Notes under the pieces: model-generated
What the model was told of the DNA's origin: nothing
The model's database searches: none
What the model saw: the letters and a program-made list of their open reading frames with translations, nothing else
Origin: Streptomyces sp. NBC_01454
Lineage (GTDB): Bacteria; Actinomycetota; Actinomycetes; Streptomycetales; Streptomycetaceae
NCBI RefSeq assembly: GCF_036227565.1
Contig: NZ_CP109460.1
Span: 2,232,001-2,296,000, forward strand
Direction: 5' to 3'
Length of the DNA stretch: 64,000 nt
Program-made: the position numbers and the translations under genes
Shown: positions 9,184 to 20,201 of the stretch, one piece after another
Position numbering within the stretch: position 1 is the stretch's first letter
How the letters are laid out: each line of letters opens with the position of its first letter

Positions 9184-9211
9184 GGCGGCGGGCGGGAACA
9201 GTACGCCGAGA

Positions 9212-10057
9212 TCAGAAGAGAACGCTCATGAACGCGCCGACCTCTTCGAAGCCCACCCGGCGGTAGGAGGCGCGGGCCGCGGTGTTGAAGTCGTTGACGT
9301 AGAGGCTGACGACCGGGGCGACATCGCGCAGGGCGTAGCGCAGCACGGCGGCCATGCCGGTCTCGGACAGGCCCTTGCCGCGGTGGGCGGGGTCGACCCA
9401 GACGCCCTGGATCTGGCAGGCCCGCTGGGTGGCGGCGCCGATCTCGGCCTTGAAGATGACCTTGCCGCCCTCGATGCGGGCGAACGAGCGCCCGGCGCCG
9501 ACGAGTTCGGCGACCCGGGCCTGGTAGAGGAGTCCGCCGTCGCCCGCCATCGGGGAGATGCCGACCTCTTCGGTGAACATGGCCACGCAGGCGGGCATGA
9601 TCAGGTCCATCTCGTCCTTGCGGATCCGCCGGACGTCCGGGTCGGCTGCGATCTCGGCGGACGGTGCGGTGGTGACCATCAGCGGCTGGCGGGTGCGGAT
9701 CTCGCGGGCCGGTCCCCAGTACGGCTCCAGGAGCGACCACAGTTCGGCGGTGGGGGCCGCGGGGCCGACGATGGACGAGCAGCGGCGGCCCTGGCGGCGG
9801 GCGCGTTCGGCGAAGCCGCGGACGGCCTCGGAGGTGGCGCAGACCGGGACGAGGTTGGCTCCGGCGTAGCAGAGCGACTCCAGGCGGCCGCCGACGTACC
9901 AGCCCCACATCTCGCCGCCCAGCCGCCAGGGGTCGAGACCGGCGATCTGTACGCGGGCGGCGACAAAGGCGTTGGCGACCGGATCGCGGTCCAGGACCGC
10001 GAGGGCGTCGTCGAGGTCCCCGGGCTCGAGGACCTTGATGGCAGTGGTCGTCAGCAC
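9212..10057 (-). CDS. GNAT acetyltransferase with DUF4081 domain
   Basis: A 281-residue protein with two halves. The first (~1-135) fits DUF4081, an N-terminal domain found in actinobacterial GNATs (VLDRDPVANAFVAARV; LESLCYAGANLVPV). The second half is the acetyltransferase: ACQIQGVWVDPAHRGKGL carries the acetyl-CoA loop R-G-K-G-L, and SLYVNDFNTAARASYRRVGF is the C-terminal strand-helix pair. Start is GTG 10057. It stops 28 bp before the next GNAT begins, so the two may be co-transcribed. Substrate unknown. Confidence 0.85.
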   Translation of the reverse strand: MLTTTAIKVLEPGDLDDALAVLDRDPVANAFVAARVQIAGLDPWRLGGEMWGWYVGGRLESLCYAGANLVPVCATSEAVRGFAERARRQGRRCSSIVGPAAPTAELWSLLEPYWGPAREIRTRQPLMVTTAPSAEIAADPDVRRIRKDEMDLIMPACVAMFTEEVGISPMAGDGGLLYQARVAELVGAGRSFARIEGGKVIFKAEIGAATQRACQIQGVWVDPAHRGKGLSETGMAAVLRYALRDVAPVVSLYVNDFNTAARASYRRVGFEEVGAFMSVLF

Positions 10058-10177
10058 GTGTCGGACAGCCTCACCGTTACGGGCCTGGGAGGCCAGGCGA
10101 TAGCAGGTCCTGGCACTTTACCTCGCGCCTGCGGGGAGCACCCGGCCCCGGCGGGACGGATTGTCCCGGGCGGCCGG

Positions 10178-10210
10178 GAGCCCCGCGGCCCGGTGCGGGC
10201 GGCGGGGCTC
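10178..10210 (-). terminator. Terminator after ispG
   Basis: GAGCCCCGC (10178-10186) and GCGGGGCTC (10202-10210) form a perfect 9-bp stem with a 15-nt GC-rich loop, 22 nt past the ispG stop. Confidence 0.7.
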
Positions 10211-10232
10211 GGCGGCTGCGGGAGGGCGGTGC

Positions 10233-11390
<1,158 letters not shown>

Positions 11391-11505
11391 CTGGCGAGCA
11401 ACCCCAAGGTGTGGATCAAGGCCCCGCATCGGCGGGCTCCGGCCTTCGAGGTTACGGCACCGGGCTTGCGGGAGGCACATCCGCTCCCTGGGGCACCACG
11501 AAAGG

Positions 11506-11550
11506 GGACGGCCGGGCACCTCCAAACGCCACAGAGGTACCCGGCCGTCC
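11506..11550 (-). terminator. Terminator after rseP
   Basis: GGACGGCCGGGCACCT (11506-11521) pairs with AGGTACCCGGCCGTCC (11535-11550), 15 of 16 positions, with a 13-nt loop, 28 nt past the rseP stop. This suggests ispG has its own promoter in the remaining ~115 bp. Confidence 0.8.
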
Positions 11551-11577
11551 GCCTCCCGCCGGTGCGCGCCGGCGCCG

Positions 11578-12879
11578 TCAGGTCAGCTTCACCGGATTCA
11601 CCACGTCGGCGACGAGCACCAGCAGGGTGAAGCAGATGAAGATCCCGGCGACGACATAGGCGACCGGCATCAGCTTGGCGACGTCGAAGGGGCCGGGGTC
11701 GGGCCGCCGGACGATCTTGGCGAAGGCCCGCCGGATCGACTCCCACACGGCCCCGGCGATGTGTCCGCCGTCCAGCGGCAGCAGCGGCAGCATGTTGAAC
11801 AGGAACAGCGAGAGGTTGAAGCCGGCGACCAGGAAGAGCATGGTCGCCACCCGCTGCTCCGGCGGGATGTGCAGCGAGAAGACCTCGCCGCCGACCCGGG
11901 CCGCGCCGACCACGCCCATCGGGGAGTCCTGCTTGCGCTCGCCGCCGTTGAAGGCCGCGTTCCACAGGTCCGGGACCTTGGCGGGCAGGTTTATCAGCGA
12001 GGAGACGCCCTGCTCGACCATGTTGCCCATGCGGTCGACGGACTGGCCGAAGGTCTGCGGGACCACGCCGCTGGCCGGGGTGAAGCCGAGGAATCCGGCG
12101 CTGACGAACTGGCCGGGCACATAGCCGCCGTGGCCGTCGGTCTTGGCGACCTTGTTCTCGATCAGGTCGGCGTGCAGGGTCGTACGGGCGCCGTGCCGCT
12201 CGACGACGAGCGTGGCGGGCCCGGTGGTGTCGCGGATCTGCTGCTGGAGGGCGCCCCAGTCCGGGACGGCGTGGCCGTTGAACGACACGATCTTGTCGCC
12301 GGCCCGCAGGCCCGCGGCCTTGGCCGGGGAGTCCTTGGCGCCGGCCGGGCACTTGTCGGTCTTGGCGGCCGCCGAGATGACGCAGTCCGAGACGGAGCCG
12401 ACCGAGGTCGTCTGGGTGTTGATGCCGAAGCCCATCAGCACGCTCATGAAGATCACGACCGCCAGGATCAGGTTCATGAACGGCCCGGCGAACATCACGA
12501 TGACGCGCTTCCAGGGCTTGCGGGTGTAGAAGAGCCGCTTCTCGTCGCCGGGCTGCATCTCCTCGAAGGCCGCCGAGCGGGCATCCTCGATCATGCCGCG
12601 GAACGGCGAGGTGGAGCGGGCCTGGAGCTTTCCGTCGTCCCCGGGCGGGAACATCCCGATCATGCGGATGTAGCCGCCGAGCGGGACGGCCTTGATGCCG
12701 TACTCGGTGTCGCCCTTCTTGCGGGAGAAGAGCGTCGGCCCGAAGCCCACCATGTACTGCGGCACGCGGATACCGAACATCTTGGCCGTCGAGAGATGGC
12801 CGAGCTCGTGCCAGGCGATGGAGAACAGCAGGCCGACGACGAAGACGACTATGCCGAGGAGGGTCATCCAGGTCGTCAT
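11578..12879 (-). CDS. rseP: Site-2 protease family intramembrane metalloprotease (RseP/RasP)
   Basis: An integral-membrane zinc protease that cleaves transmembrane segments of regulatory proteins, 433 residues. The first membrane helix carries the active site HELGH at 24-28; a PDZ domain follows ([19 protein letters not shown]); the C-terminal membrane part has the second zinc-ligand motif [11 protein letters not shown] (362-372). ATG 12879 overlaps the dxr stop as ATGA, so translation is coupled to dxr. This is the usual actinobacterial order dxr-rseP-ispG. Substrates cannot be read from the sequence. Confidence 0.95.
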   Translation of the reverse strand: MTTWMTLLGIVVFVVGLLFSIAWHELGHLSTAKMFGIRVPQYMVGFGPTLFSRKKGDTEYGIKAVPLGGYIRMIGMFPPGDDGKLQARSTSPFRGMIEDARSAAFEEMQPGDEKRLFYTRKPWKRVIVMFAGPFMNLILAVVIFMSVLMGFGINTQTTSVGSVSDCVISAAAKTDKCPAGAKDSPAKAAGLRAGDKIVSFNGHAVPDWGALQQQIRDTTGPATLVVERHGARTTLHADLIENKVAKTDGHGGYVPGQFVSAGFLGFTPASGVVPQTFGQSVDRMGNMVEQGVSSLINLPAKVPDLWNAAFNGGERKQDSPMGVVGAARVGGEVFSLHIPPEQRVATMLFLVAGFNLSLFLFNMLPLLPLDGGHIAGAVWESIRRAFAKIVRRPDPGPFDVAKLMPVAYVVAGIFICFTLLVLVADVVNPVKLT

Positions 12880-14150
12880 GCGCGAGCCTCCGAAGGTGTC
12901 CGTGCCGCACGGGCGGCCAGTTCGCGGGCGCGGGCGCGCGCCCAGGTCTCCGCCTCCAGGACGTCCGCGACCGTCAGGGAAGTTCCCCGGGCGGGCGTGC
13001 CGTGTGCGGCGACCACATCGGCGACGGTATCCACAATCCCTGTGAACGGCAGCCCGCCCTTGAGGAATGCCTCCACGCATTCCTCGTTCGCCGCGTTGAA
13101 GACGGCCGGGGCGGTGCCGCCCAGCGCGCCGACGTGGCAGGCCAGCGGGACGGAGGGGAAGGCCGACCCGTCGAGCGGGAAGAACTCCCAGTTCTGGGCG
13201 TTCGTCCAGTCCACGCCCGGTGCGGCGTCGGGGACCCGCTCGGGCCAGCCGATGCCCAGCGCGATCGGCATCCGCATGTCGGGCGGGCTGGCCTGGGCGA
13301 GCGTGGAGCCGTCGGTGAACTCCACCATCGAGTGGATGTAGGACTGCGGATGGACGACGACCTCGATGCGGTCGAAGGGGACGTCGAACAGCAGATGCGC
13401 CTCGATGACCTCCAGACCCTTGTTGACGAGGGTCGCGGAGTTGATGGTGACGACCGGGCCCATCGACCAGGTGGGGTGGGCCAGCGCCTGCTCGGGCGTG
13501 ACACCGGCCAGCTCCCGCTTCGTCCGGCCGCGGAACGGGCCGCCGGAGGCGGTGACCACGAGCTTGCGGACCTCGGCGCGCTTGCCGCCGGCCAGCGCCT
13601 GGAAGAGCGCGGAGTGCTCGGAGTCGACGGGGATGATCTGGCCGGGCGCGGCGACGGCCTTGACCAGCGGGCCGCCGACGATCAGCGACTCCTTGTTGGC
13701 GAGGGCCAGCACCCGGCCGGCCTTCAGGGCCGCCAGCGTCGGGGCGAGGCCGATGGAGCCGGTGATGCCGTTGAGGACGGTGTGGCAGGGGGATGCGGCC
13801 AGGTCGGTGGCCGCGTCGGGGCCGGCCAGGATCTCGGGCAGCGGCTCGCCCGCGCCGTAGCGGTCCGCCAGCGCCGTGCGCAGCGCCGGCACCGCGTCCT
13901 CGCGGGCCACGGCGACGGCGGTCACCCGCAGCTGGTGCGCCTGCTCGGCGAGCAGCTCGACCCGGCCGCCGGCCGCGGAGAGCGCGGTGACCCGGAAGCG
14001 GTCGGGGTTGCGCAGCACGATGTCGATCGCCTGGGTGCCGATCGAACCGGTCGAGCCGAGGATCACCAGCGAACGGGGCCCGCGTGGGCCGTCCGGATCG
14101 CCGGCGGCCGGCTCGAAGCGCAGATGCGGGTGGGCGAGGGAGTCCGTCAT
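12876..14150 (-). CDS. dxr: 1-deoxy-D-xylulose 5-phosphate reductoisomerase
   Basis: Dxr converts DXP to 2-C-methyl-D-erythritol 4-phosphate with NADPH, the committed step of the MEP pathway. The NADPH-binding loop is [12 protein letters not shown]; the substrate and metal region is NKESLIVGG, then [11 protein letters not shown] and SGGPFRG, and the C-terminal domain begins at [18 protein letters not shown] use ATG 14150 ([12 protein letters not shown]); ATG 14159 (MDPMTDS) is equally possible and neither has a strong ribosome binding site. First gene of dxr-rseP-ispG. Confidence 0.96.
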   Translation of the reverse strand: MTDSLAHPHLRFEPAAGDPDGPRGPRSLVILGSTGSIGTQAIDIVLRNPDRFRVTALSAAGGRVELLAEQAHQLRVTAVAVAREDAVPALRTALADRYGAGEPLPEILAGPDAATDLAASPCHTVLNGITGSIGLAPTLAALKAGRVLALANKESLIVGGPLVKAVAAPGQIIPVDSEHSALFQALAGGKRAEVRKLVVTASGGPFRGRTKRELAGVTPEQALAHPTWSMGPVVTINSATLVNKGLEVIEAHLLFDVPFDRIEVVVHPQSYIHSMVEFTDGSTLAQASPPDMRMPIALGIGWPERVPDAAPGVDWTNAQNWEFFPLDGSAFPSVPLACHVGALGGTAPAVFNAANEECVEAFLKGGLPFTGIVDTVADVVAAHGTPARGTSLTVADVLEAETWARARARELAARAARTPSEARA

Positions 14151-14235
14151 GGGGTCCATTGTGGCCGGTCGCCGGGGTGCCCTGGACACCAAGGGCGCAT
14201 CGCGGCGATCACGCGGGCCCCGGGCGCCCGGCGCA

Positions 14236-14279
14236 CCCCGGGGCCGCTCCGGCGGATCACTGCCGAAGCGGCCCCGGGG
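14236..14279 (-). terminator. Terminator after the acyl-CoA dehydrogenase gene
   Basis: CCCCGGGGCCGCT (14236-14248) and AGCGGCCCCGGGG (14267-14279) form a perfect 13-bp stem with an 18-nt loop, 19 nt past the stop at 14298. Confidence 0.85.
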
Positions 14280-14297
14280 ACGCGCGCCGCGGGAGGG

Positions 14298-16217
14298 TCA
14301 GCGGATGGGCCGCCGGACGTTGTCCGTCATGCTCGGGCCCGGGGTGGCGTCGCCGATCCAGGGGCCGTCGCCGCTGGGGTCGACGATGCCGTCCTCCAGC
14401 CAGGTGTAGCTGCCGCCGAGGACCCCGGAGACGACCTTGCGGTCGAGGTCGTCGGTGTTGGTCCACAGCCGGCCGAACAGCTCCTCGATCCGGATCCGCG
14501 CCTGCCGGCAGAAGACATCGGCCAGCTGCTGCGCCTCGCGGCCGTGGTCGTCGGTCTCCCGCAGGTACTCGGCGCGGACACAGGCGGCGCTCATGGCGAA
14601 CAGCTCCGCGCCGATGTCGACGATCCGGCCGAGGAAGCCCTGCTTGGTCTCCATCCGGCCCTGCCAGCGGGACATCGCGTAGAAGGTGGACCGGGCGAGC
14701 TTGCGGGAGGTCCGCTCGACATACCGCAGATGCCCGGCGAGCATCCCGAACTCCTGGTAGGTGCGCGGGAGTTGACCGGGTCCGGCGACGAGCTTGGGCA
14801 GCCAGCGGGCGTAGAACCCGCCGGCCTTGGCCGCCGCCCGGCCCTTGTCGGCGAGGGTCTTGTCGGGGTCGATGAGGTCGCCGGCGACCGACAGGTGGGC
14901 GTCCACCGCCTCACGGGCGATCAGCAGATGCATGATCTCCGTGGAGCCCTCGAAGATCCGGTTGATCCGCATGTCGCGCAGCAGCTGCTCGGCGGGGACG
15001 GCGCGTTCGCCGCGGGCGGCGAGCGAGTCGGCGGTCTCGAAGCCGCGTCCGCCGCGGATCTGGACGAGTTCGTCGGCGATCAGCCAGCCCATCTCGGAGC
15101 CGTAGAGCTTGGCGAGGGCGGCCTCGATGCGGATGTCGTTGCGGTTCTCGTCGGCCATCTGCGAGGACAGGTCGACGACCGCCTCGAGGGCGAAGGTGGT
15201 GGCGGCGATGAAGGAGATCTTGGCGCCGACGGCCTCGTGCTCGGCGACCGGGCGGCCCCACTGCTCGCGGGCCCCGGACCACTCACGGGCGATCTTCAGG
15301 CACCACTTGCCGGAGCCGACGCACATCGCGGGCAGCGACAGCCGCCCGGTGTTGAGGGTGGTCAGCGCGATCTTCAGGCCGGCGCCCTCGGGGCCGATGC
15401 GGTGGGCGGCCGGGACCCGCACCTGGTGGAAGCGGGTGACGCCGTTCTCCAGGCCGCGCAGGCCCATGAAGGCGTTGCGGTGCTCGACGGTGACGCCGGG
15501 GGAATCGGCCTCGACGACGAAGGCCGTGATGCCGCCCTTGTGGCCCTCGGAGGCGGGCACCCGCGCCATGACCACCAGCAGGTCGGCGACCACGCCGTTG
15601 GTGGTCCACAGCTTCACGCCGTCGAGGACGTAGTCGTCGCCGTCCGGGACGGCCATGGTCGCCAGCCGGGCCGGGTCCGAACCGACATCGGGCTCGGTCA
15701 GCAGGAACGCGGAGATGTCCGTGCGCGCCAGGCGCGGCAGGAAGGTCTCCTTCTGCTCCTTGGTGCCGAACAGCTTCAGGGGCTGCGGGACGCCGATGGA
15801 CTGATGCGCGGAGAGCAGCGCGCCGATGGCGGGGCTGGCGGTGCCGACCAGGGACAGCGCCCGGTTGTAGTAGACCTGGGTCAGTCCGAGGCCGCCGTAC
15901 TTCGCGTCGATCTTCATGCCGAGCGCGCCGAGCTCCTTGAGCCCGTTGATGGTCTCGTCCGGAATCTTTCCCTCGCGCTCGATCCGGGCGCTGTCGATCT
16001 TCGTCTCGCAGAACTCGCGCAGCGTGGCCAGGAACTTCTCGCCGCGGCGCACGTCGTCCACCGCCGGGGTGGGATGCGGATGGATGAGGTCGAGCCGGAA
16101 GCGCCCCAGGAACAGTTCCTTGGCGAAGCTGGGCTTGCGCCAGTCCTGCTCACGGGCCGCCTCGGCGACCTGGCGTGCTTCGCGCTCGGAAACGTTGCGG
16201 ATGGATGGAGCGGTCAT
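14298..16217 (-). CDS. Acyl-CoA dehydrogenase, long form
   Basis: A 639-residue FAD enzyme of the acyl-CoA dehydrogenase superfamily, about 250 residues longer than short/medium-chain members. Order: an N-terminal helical region, the FAD/acyl motif ISAFLLTEPDVGSDPA, the middle beta domain (LDGVKLWTTNG; AFMGLRGLENG), and the C-terminal helical domain with REQWGRPVAEHEAVG and RINRIFEGSTEIMH, where the Glu of FEGSTE is at the position of the catalytic base. The ~200-residue C-terminal extension (FYARWLPKLV... to the end) resembles that of very-long-chain-type enzymes. Likely acts in fatty-acid beta-oxidation; exact chain length unknown. ATG 16217 follows GGTGAGCTC. Confidence 0.93.
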   Translation of the reverse strand: MTAPSIRNVSEREARQVAEAAREQDWRKPSFAKELFLGRFRLDLIHPHPTPAVDDVRRGEKFLATLREFCETKIDSARIEREGKIPDETINGLKELGALGMKIDAKYGGLGLTQVYYNRALSLVGTASPAIGALLSAHQSIGVPQPLKLFGTKEQKETFLPRLARTDISAFLLTEPDVGSDPARLATMAVPDGDDYVLDGVKLWTTNGVVADLLVVMARVPASEGHKGGITAFVVEADSPGVTVEHRNAFMGLRGLENGVTRFHQVRVPAAHRIGPEGAGLKIALTTLNTGRLSLPAMCVGSGKWCLKIAREWSGAREQWGRPVAEHEAVGAKISFIAATTFALEAVVDLSSQMADENRNDIRIEAALAKLYGSEMGWLIADELVQIRGGRGFETADSLAARGERAVPAEQLLRDMRINRIFEGSTEIMHLLIAREAVDAHLSVAGDLIDPDKTLADKGRAAAKAGGFYARWLPKLVAGPGQLPRTYQEFGMLAGHLRYVERTSRKLARSTFYAMSRWQGRMETKQGFLGRIVDIGAELFAMSAACVRAEYLRETDDHGREAQQLADVFCRQARIRIEELFGRLWTNTDDLDRKVVSGVLGGSYTWLEDGIVDPSGDGPWIGDATPGPSMTDNVRRPIR

Positions 16218-16464
16218 CAGGAGCTCACCTCGCCGCGGGTTCGGGAGTTCAGCGCCGGCGGCCGGTCGGCCGCTGGACAGCGCTACTTGTGAGAGTTACC
16301 CGATCCGCACGGGTTGCACCACTGGAGGTACGAGGAGAAGACGGGCGCAAGGGCGCCCGCGCGCCATGGGAGACCTGCGCCGCGTCGCCGGTACGGCGCG
16401 GCGCGTGGCCCTCGGCCCTTCGGGGGAGATGCGGGAGACCGCCGCGGGCCCCGGACACGGACGC

Positions 16465-16500
16465 GGCGCGCTCCCGGGCACGGGGTGCCGGGAGCGCGCC
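16465..16500 (-). terminator. Terminator after the aldehyde dehydrogenase gene
   Basis: GGCGCGCTCCCGGGCAC (16465-16481) pairs with GTGCCGGGAGCGCGCC (16485-16500) with one bulged G, only a 3-nt loop, 11 nt past the stop at 16511. Confidence 0.85.
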
Positions 16501-16510
16501 GCGCCGGGTG

Positions 16511-17971
16511 TTACAGCGCGAGTCCGGTGAGGACCATGACCCGCTCGTAGGTGTAGTCGTCCATCGCGAAGCGCACGCCCTCACGGCCCACGCCGGACTG
16601 CTTGACGCCGCCGTAGGGCATCTGGTCGGCGCGGTAGGACGGCACATCGCCGATGATCACGCCACCGACCTCCAGCGCCCGGTGGGCGCGGAACGCGGTC
16701 TGCACATCGTGCGTGAACACGCCCGCCTGCAGGCCGAACTTGGAGTCGTTGACGGCCGCGAACGCCGCGTCGACGCCGTCGGCCTTCGTGATGGTGAGCA
16801 CCGGGCCGAAGACCTCTTCGCAGGCGAGCGTCGCGCCGGCGGGCACCTCGGCCAGCACGGTCGGCGCGTAGGAGGCGCCGTCGCGCTTGCCGCCCGCGAG
16901 CAGCTTCGCGCCGCGCTCCACGGCCTCGTCCACCCAGGACTCGACGCGCTTGGCGGCGTCCTCGCTCACCAGCGGGCCGACCTCGGTCGCGTCGTCGGAG
17001 GGGTCACCGGTGACCTGCGCCTCGACGGCCGCCACGATCTTCGGCACCAGCCGGTCGTAGACGGAGGCGTCGGCGATCACCCGCTGCACGGAGATGCAGG
17101 ACTGGCCGCCCTGGTAGTTGGAGAAGGTGGCGATGCGCTGCGCCGCCCAGTCCAGGTCCGCCTCGGAGGAGAAGTCCGGCAGGACGACGGCAGCGCCGTT
17201 GCCGCCGAGCTCCAGGGTGCAGTGCTTGCGCGGCACCGAGTCCAGGATCGCGTAGCCGACCTTTTCCGAGCCGGTGAAGGAGACGACCGGCAGCCGCTCG
17301 TCCTGCACCAGCGCCGCCATCCGCTCGTTGGGCACCGGGAGGATCGACCAGGAGCCGGCCGGCAGGTCGGTCTCCGACAGCAGCTCACCGAGGAGCAGAC
17401 CGGAGAGCGGGGTGGCCGGGGCCGGCTTGAGGATGATCGGGGCGCCGGCCGCGATGGCCGGGGCGATCTTGTGGGCGCAGAGGTTCAGCGGGAAGTTGAA
17501 CGGGGCGATGCCCAGGACCGTGCCGCGCGGGAAGCGGCGGGTCAGCGCGAGCCGGCCGGCGCCGCCCGCGTCGGTGTCCAGCCGCTGCGCCTCGCCGCCG
17601 TTGAAGCGGCGGGCCTCCTCGGCCGCGAAGCGGAACACGGAGACGGCCCGGCCGACCTCGCCGCGCGCCCACTTCATGGGCTTGCCGTTCTCCGCGGAGA
17701 TCAGCCGGGCGATCTCCTCCGTACGCTCCACCAGCCGGCGGTGCACATGGTCCAGGGCGGCGGCCCGCACGTGCGCGGGGGTCGCGGCCAGCTCGTCCTG
17801 CACGGCGACGGAGGCGGCGACGGCCTCCTCGACCTGCTCCTCGGTGGGGACGCTCACGGTGCCGACGAGACGCCCGTCCCAGGGGGAGGTGACATCGAAG
17901 GTGGCCTCGCCGGTGGCCTCGCGGCCGGCGAGCCAGAAGGCGGTGGGGGCTGCATCAGTGGGGATCGGCAC
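16511..17971 (-). CDS. NAD(P)-dependent aldehyde dehydrogenase
   Basis: A 486-residue aldehyde dehydrogenase. The nucleotide-binding segment is TVLGIAPFNFPLNL and VVSFTGSEKVG, the general-base Glu is E254 in LELGGN, and the catalytic Cys is C292 in GGQSCISVQR. The GGQSC context resembles the glyceraldehyde-3-phosphate/lactaldehyde-type group more than the betaine-aldehyde group (GQDC), unlike the two other dehydrogenases in this window, so the substrate may differ, perhaps succinate semialdehyde or methylmalonate-type aldehydes. That is inference. It lies downstream of the PucR-type regulator on the same strand, 285 bp apart. ATG 17971. Confidence 0.9.
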   Translation of the reverse strand: MPIPTDAAPTAFWLAGREATGEATFDVTSPWDGRLVGTVSVPTEEQVEEAVAASVAVQDELAATPAHVRAAALDHVHRRLVERTEEIARLISAENGKPMKWARGEVGRAVSVFRFAAEEARRFNGGEAQRLDTDAGGAGRLALTRRFPRGTVLGIAPFNFPLNLCAHKIAPAIAAGAPIILKPAPATPLSGLLLGELLSETDLPAGSWSILPVPNERMAALVQDERLPVVSFTGSEKVGYAILDSVPRKHCTLELGGNGAAVVLPDFSSEADLDWAAQRIATFSNYQGGQSCISVQRVIADASVYDRLVPKIVAAVEAQVTGDPSDDATEVGPLVSEDAAKRVESWVDEAVERGAKLLAGGKRDGASYAPTVLAEVPAGATLACEEVFGPVLTITKADGVDAAFAAVNDSKFGLQAGVFTHDVQTAFRAHRALEVGGVIIGDVPSYRADQMPYGGVKQSGVGREGVRFAMDDYTYERVMVLTGLAL

Positions 17972-18074
17972 AGTGGAACCCGGCCCTTCAGACGTGGTGG
18001 GTGGTGCGCATGGCTCAGCGAGCGCCTCTGCGGTTTTGACTCTGCACCCACGGTAGGGGGACGGCGGCGCCGTG

Positions 18075-18085
18075 GCGTTTGTCCG
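18075..18085 (-). promoter_or_regulatory. Candidate operator upstream of aldehyde dehydrogenase
   Basis: On the minus strand this reads CGGACAAACGC, about 105 bp upstream of the start at 17971. A near-identical CGGACAACGC occurs in the gabT promoter (22564-22573). PucR-type regulators act on such promoters, but the match is short and has a one-base gap; weak evidence. Confidence 0.25.
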
Positions 18086-18256
18086 TAGCGTAGTAATCGG
18101 CGGGCCGGTCTCTCCGCGGTGGAGGGGGCGTACGGGGCGGGCGCGGGGCGTGGCCGGCAGGCCGAACGGGGCGGATCCGTGGTGCGTGCCCGAGGGCCGT
18201 GACGGGCGGGCCCCCGGTAGGTGGCCGAGGGGCTCACCCCGAGGGCGGGCGGGCCG

Positions 18257-19932
18257 TCACGGGGAGGGCGGCGGGCCGGACCCGGCCTCGGGCGCCGAGG
18301 TCGCCTTGAGCGCCAGCCAGAGCTCCATCCGCACATCGGCGTCGTCCAGCGAGCGCCCCAGGATCTCCTCCACGCGCCGCATCCGGTAGCGCAGGGTGTG
18401 GCGGTGGACGCCCAGGTCGGCGGCGGCCGCGTCCCACTGGCCGTGCCGGGCGAGCCAGGCCCGCAGCGAGGCCACCAGATCGCCGCGGCCGGTCGCGTCG
18501 TGGTCGCGCAGCGCCCGCAGCAGCCCGTCCGCGAAGGCGCGGACTGCGTCGTCGGCGAGCAGCGGCAGCACGGATCCGGCCGCCACGTCCTCGTGCTCGA
18601 CCAGCGCCCGGCCGCGGCGGCGGGCCACCGACAGCGCCTGTTCGGCCTGGCGGTAGGCGTGGGCGGCGGCCATCGGCCCGGTCGGCGCGGACAGCCCGAC
18701 GGCCACCGTCCCGCCGCGTGCGCCCGCCCCCGCCCGGCGCGGCCGCGCGCACGCGGCCGCGCACCGGCGCGGGACTCGGCGCGGGACTCGGCCTCGGCGG
18801 CGTGGGCGGCACAGGCGGCCGCGGCCGCGCCGCCGTCCGCGACCAGCACGATCAGCCGGCCGCCGTCCGGCACGGCGAGCAGCGCCTCACCGGTCCGGGC
18901 GGCCGCGGAGTCCATCGCGTCGGCCAGCGCGTCCAGGCCCCCGGGGACGACGGCGCCCCCGGCCGCCGGCGCCTGTTCCTCGGCGGGCACCGGCTCGGCG
19001 ACCACCACCCGGAACGGCGCGTCCAGCAGTCCGCCGTAGAGCCGCCCGGCCACCGCCCGGGCATGGTCCGGTTCCCCCGCGAGCAGCATCTTCAGCACCG
19101 CCGCGCCCAGCCGCGCCTCGGCGTCCTGCAGCGCCCTGGAGCGCTCGGTGGTCAGGGTGAGCAGCGCGACCGCGGAGTGCACGGCGAAGCGCTCGGCCGT
19201 GCCGAGCGGCGCGGCGGTGCCGACCGCCAGCACCCCGCGGGCCCGCCGCCCGGTGCCCAGCGACTGCAGCTCGACCCGGTCGTCGCCGTCGGTGTCGCTG
19301 ACCACGGAACTGGCCGGCGCGGGCCGCTCGCGCAGCCGCCCGACGTCCTCGGCGAGCCGGGCCGCGCGCCGGGCCGCCCAGTCGGGGGCGGCGGCCACCA
19401 CCGCGCCCGAGGCGTCGTAGAGCGCGGCCCAGCCGTCCAGATGGGCCGCGAGCCGGGCCAGGAGCTCGGCCGGGCCCTCGGCGCCGAGCGCCGCCCGGGT
19501 CAGCTCCCGCTGCGCCTCGAACCCCGCGGTCACCGCGCGGTACTGGTCGGCGGCGACGGCGGCCGAGACCGCCTTGCTGATCGCGATGAACGGGGTCTTG
19601 CGGGGCACCCCGAGCAGCGGCAGCCCCTGCTCCCTGGCCGCCTCGACCAGCGCCTGCGGCACCCCCTCGTAGTTCACCCCGACCGCGAAGCCCAGCCCGA
19701 CCACCCCGGCCCGCGCGATGCGCCGCACATAGCTGCGGGTCGCCTCCGCGTCCTCCGCGTCCAGCTTCAGCGCGGTGATCAGCAGCAGCTCGCCGCCTTC
19801 CATGTACGGCACCGGATCGATCAGCTCGCTCGCGTGCGCCCAGCGCACCGGCACGTGCAGCTGCTCCTCGCCGGCGAGCACGGTCAGCTTGAGCGCGGTG
19901 TGGTTGACCAGAGAAGCGAGCGTGTGCGGCAT
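18257..19932 (-). pseudogene. PucR family transcriptional regulator, frameshifted
   Basis: The N-terminal part (from ATG 19932) begins MPHTLASLVNHTALKL, the PucR-type ligand domain (VPVRWAHASELIDP; GGELLLITALKL), and stays in frame to about 18750. The C-terminal part, with the GGDEF-like-to-HTH region (GPMAAAHAYRQAEQAL) and the PucR helix-turn-helix WDAAAADLGVHRHTLRYRMRRVEEIL, is in another frame and ends at 18257. The frames meet in a Gly/Ala/Arg-coding low-complexity stretch around 18700-18790; a one-base loss there would explain it. It is either a recent inactivating mutation or a sequencing error in a GC-rich run. If intact, it would be an activator of the flanking dehydrogenase and gabT. 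Confidence 0.8.
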
Positions 19933-20201
19933 GGGACCTTCGTGACCTCGACGACTGCGGGGGACGACCGGTCGGCAGCCGGTCACCGGCCGGCCCGGGA
20001 AGACCGGCCGCCGCCCTCTTCTTTTCGCCGCCCTGTATGAACGGCCAGTGTCGATTCTGCCTCAGCGGAGGAATCCGGGGGACCCACGGGCCGGACATTC
20101 CCGCCACCTCCCGGAGCGCGACCCCGCACCCCACCCGCCGGACGGCGCGCCCCCGACCGCCCCCGGATGCCCCGGCCGGCGCCCGTCCTCCGCCCGGCCC
20201 G

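Noticed and set aside
13002..16292. 1096-residue plus-strand reading frame
   Set aside because: It lies antisense to dxr and the acyl-CoA dehydrogenase. Such long antisense frames follow from third-position GC bias.
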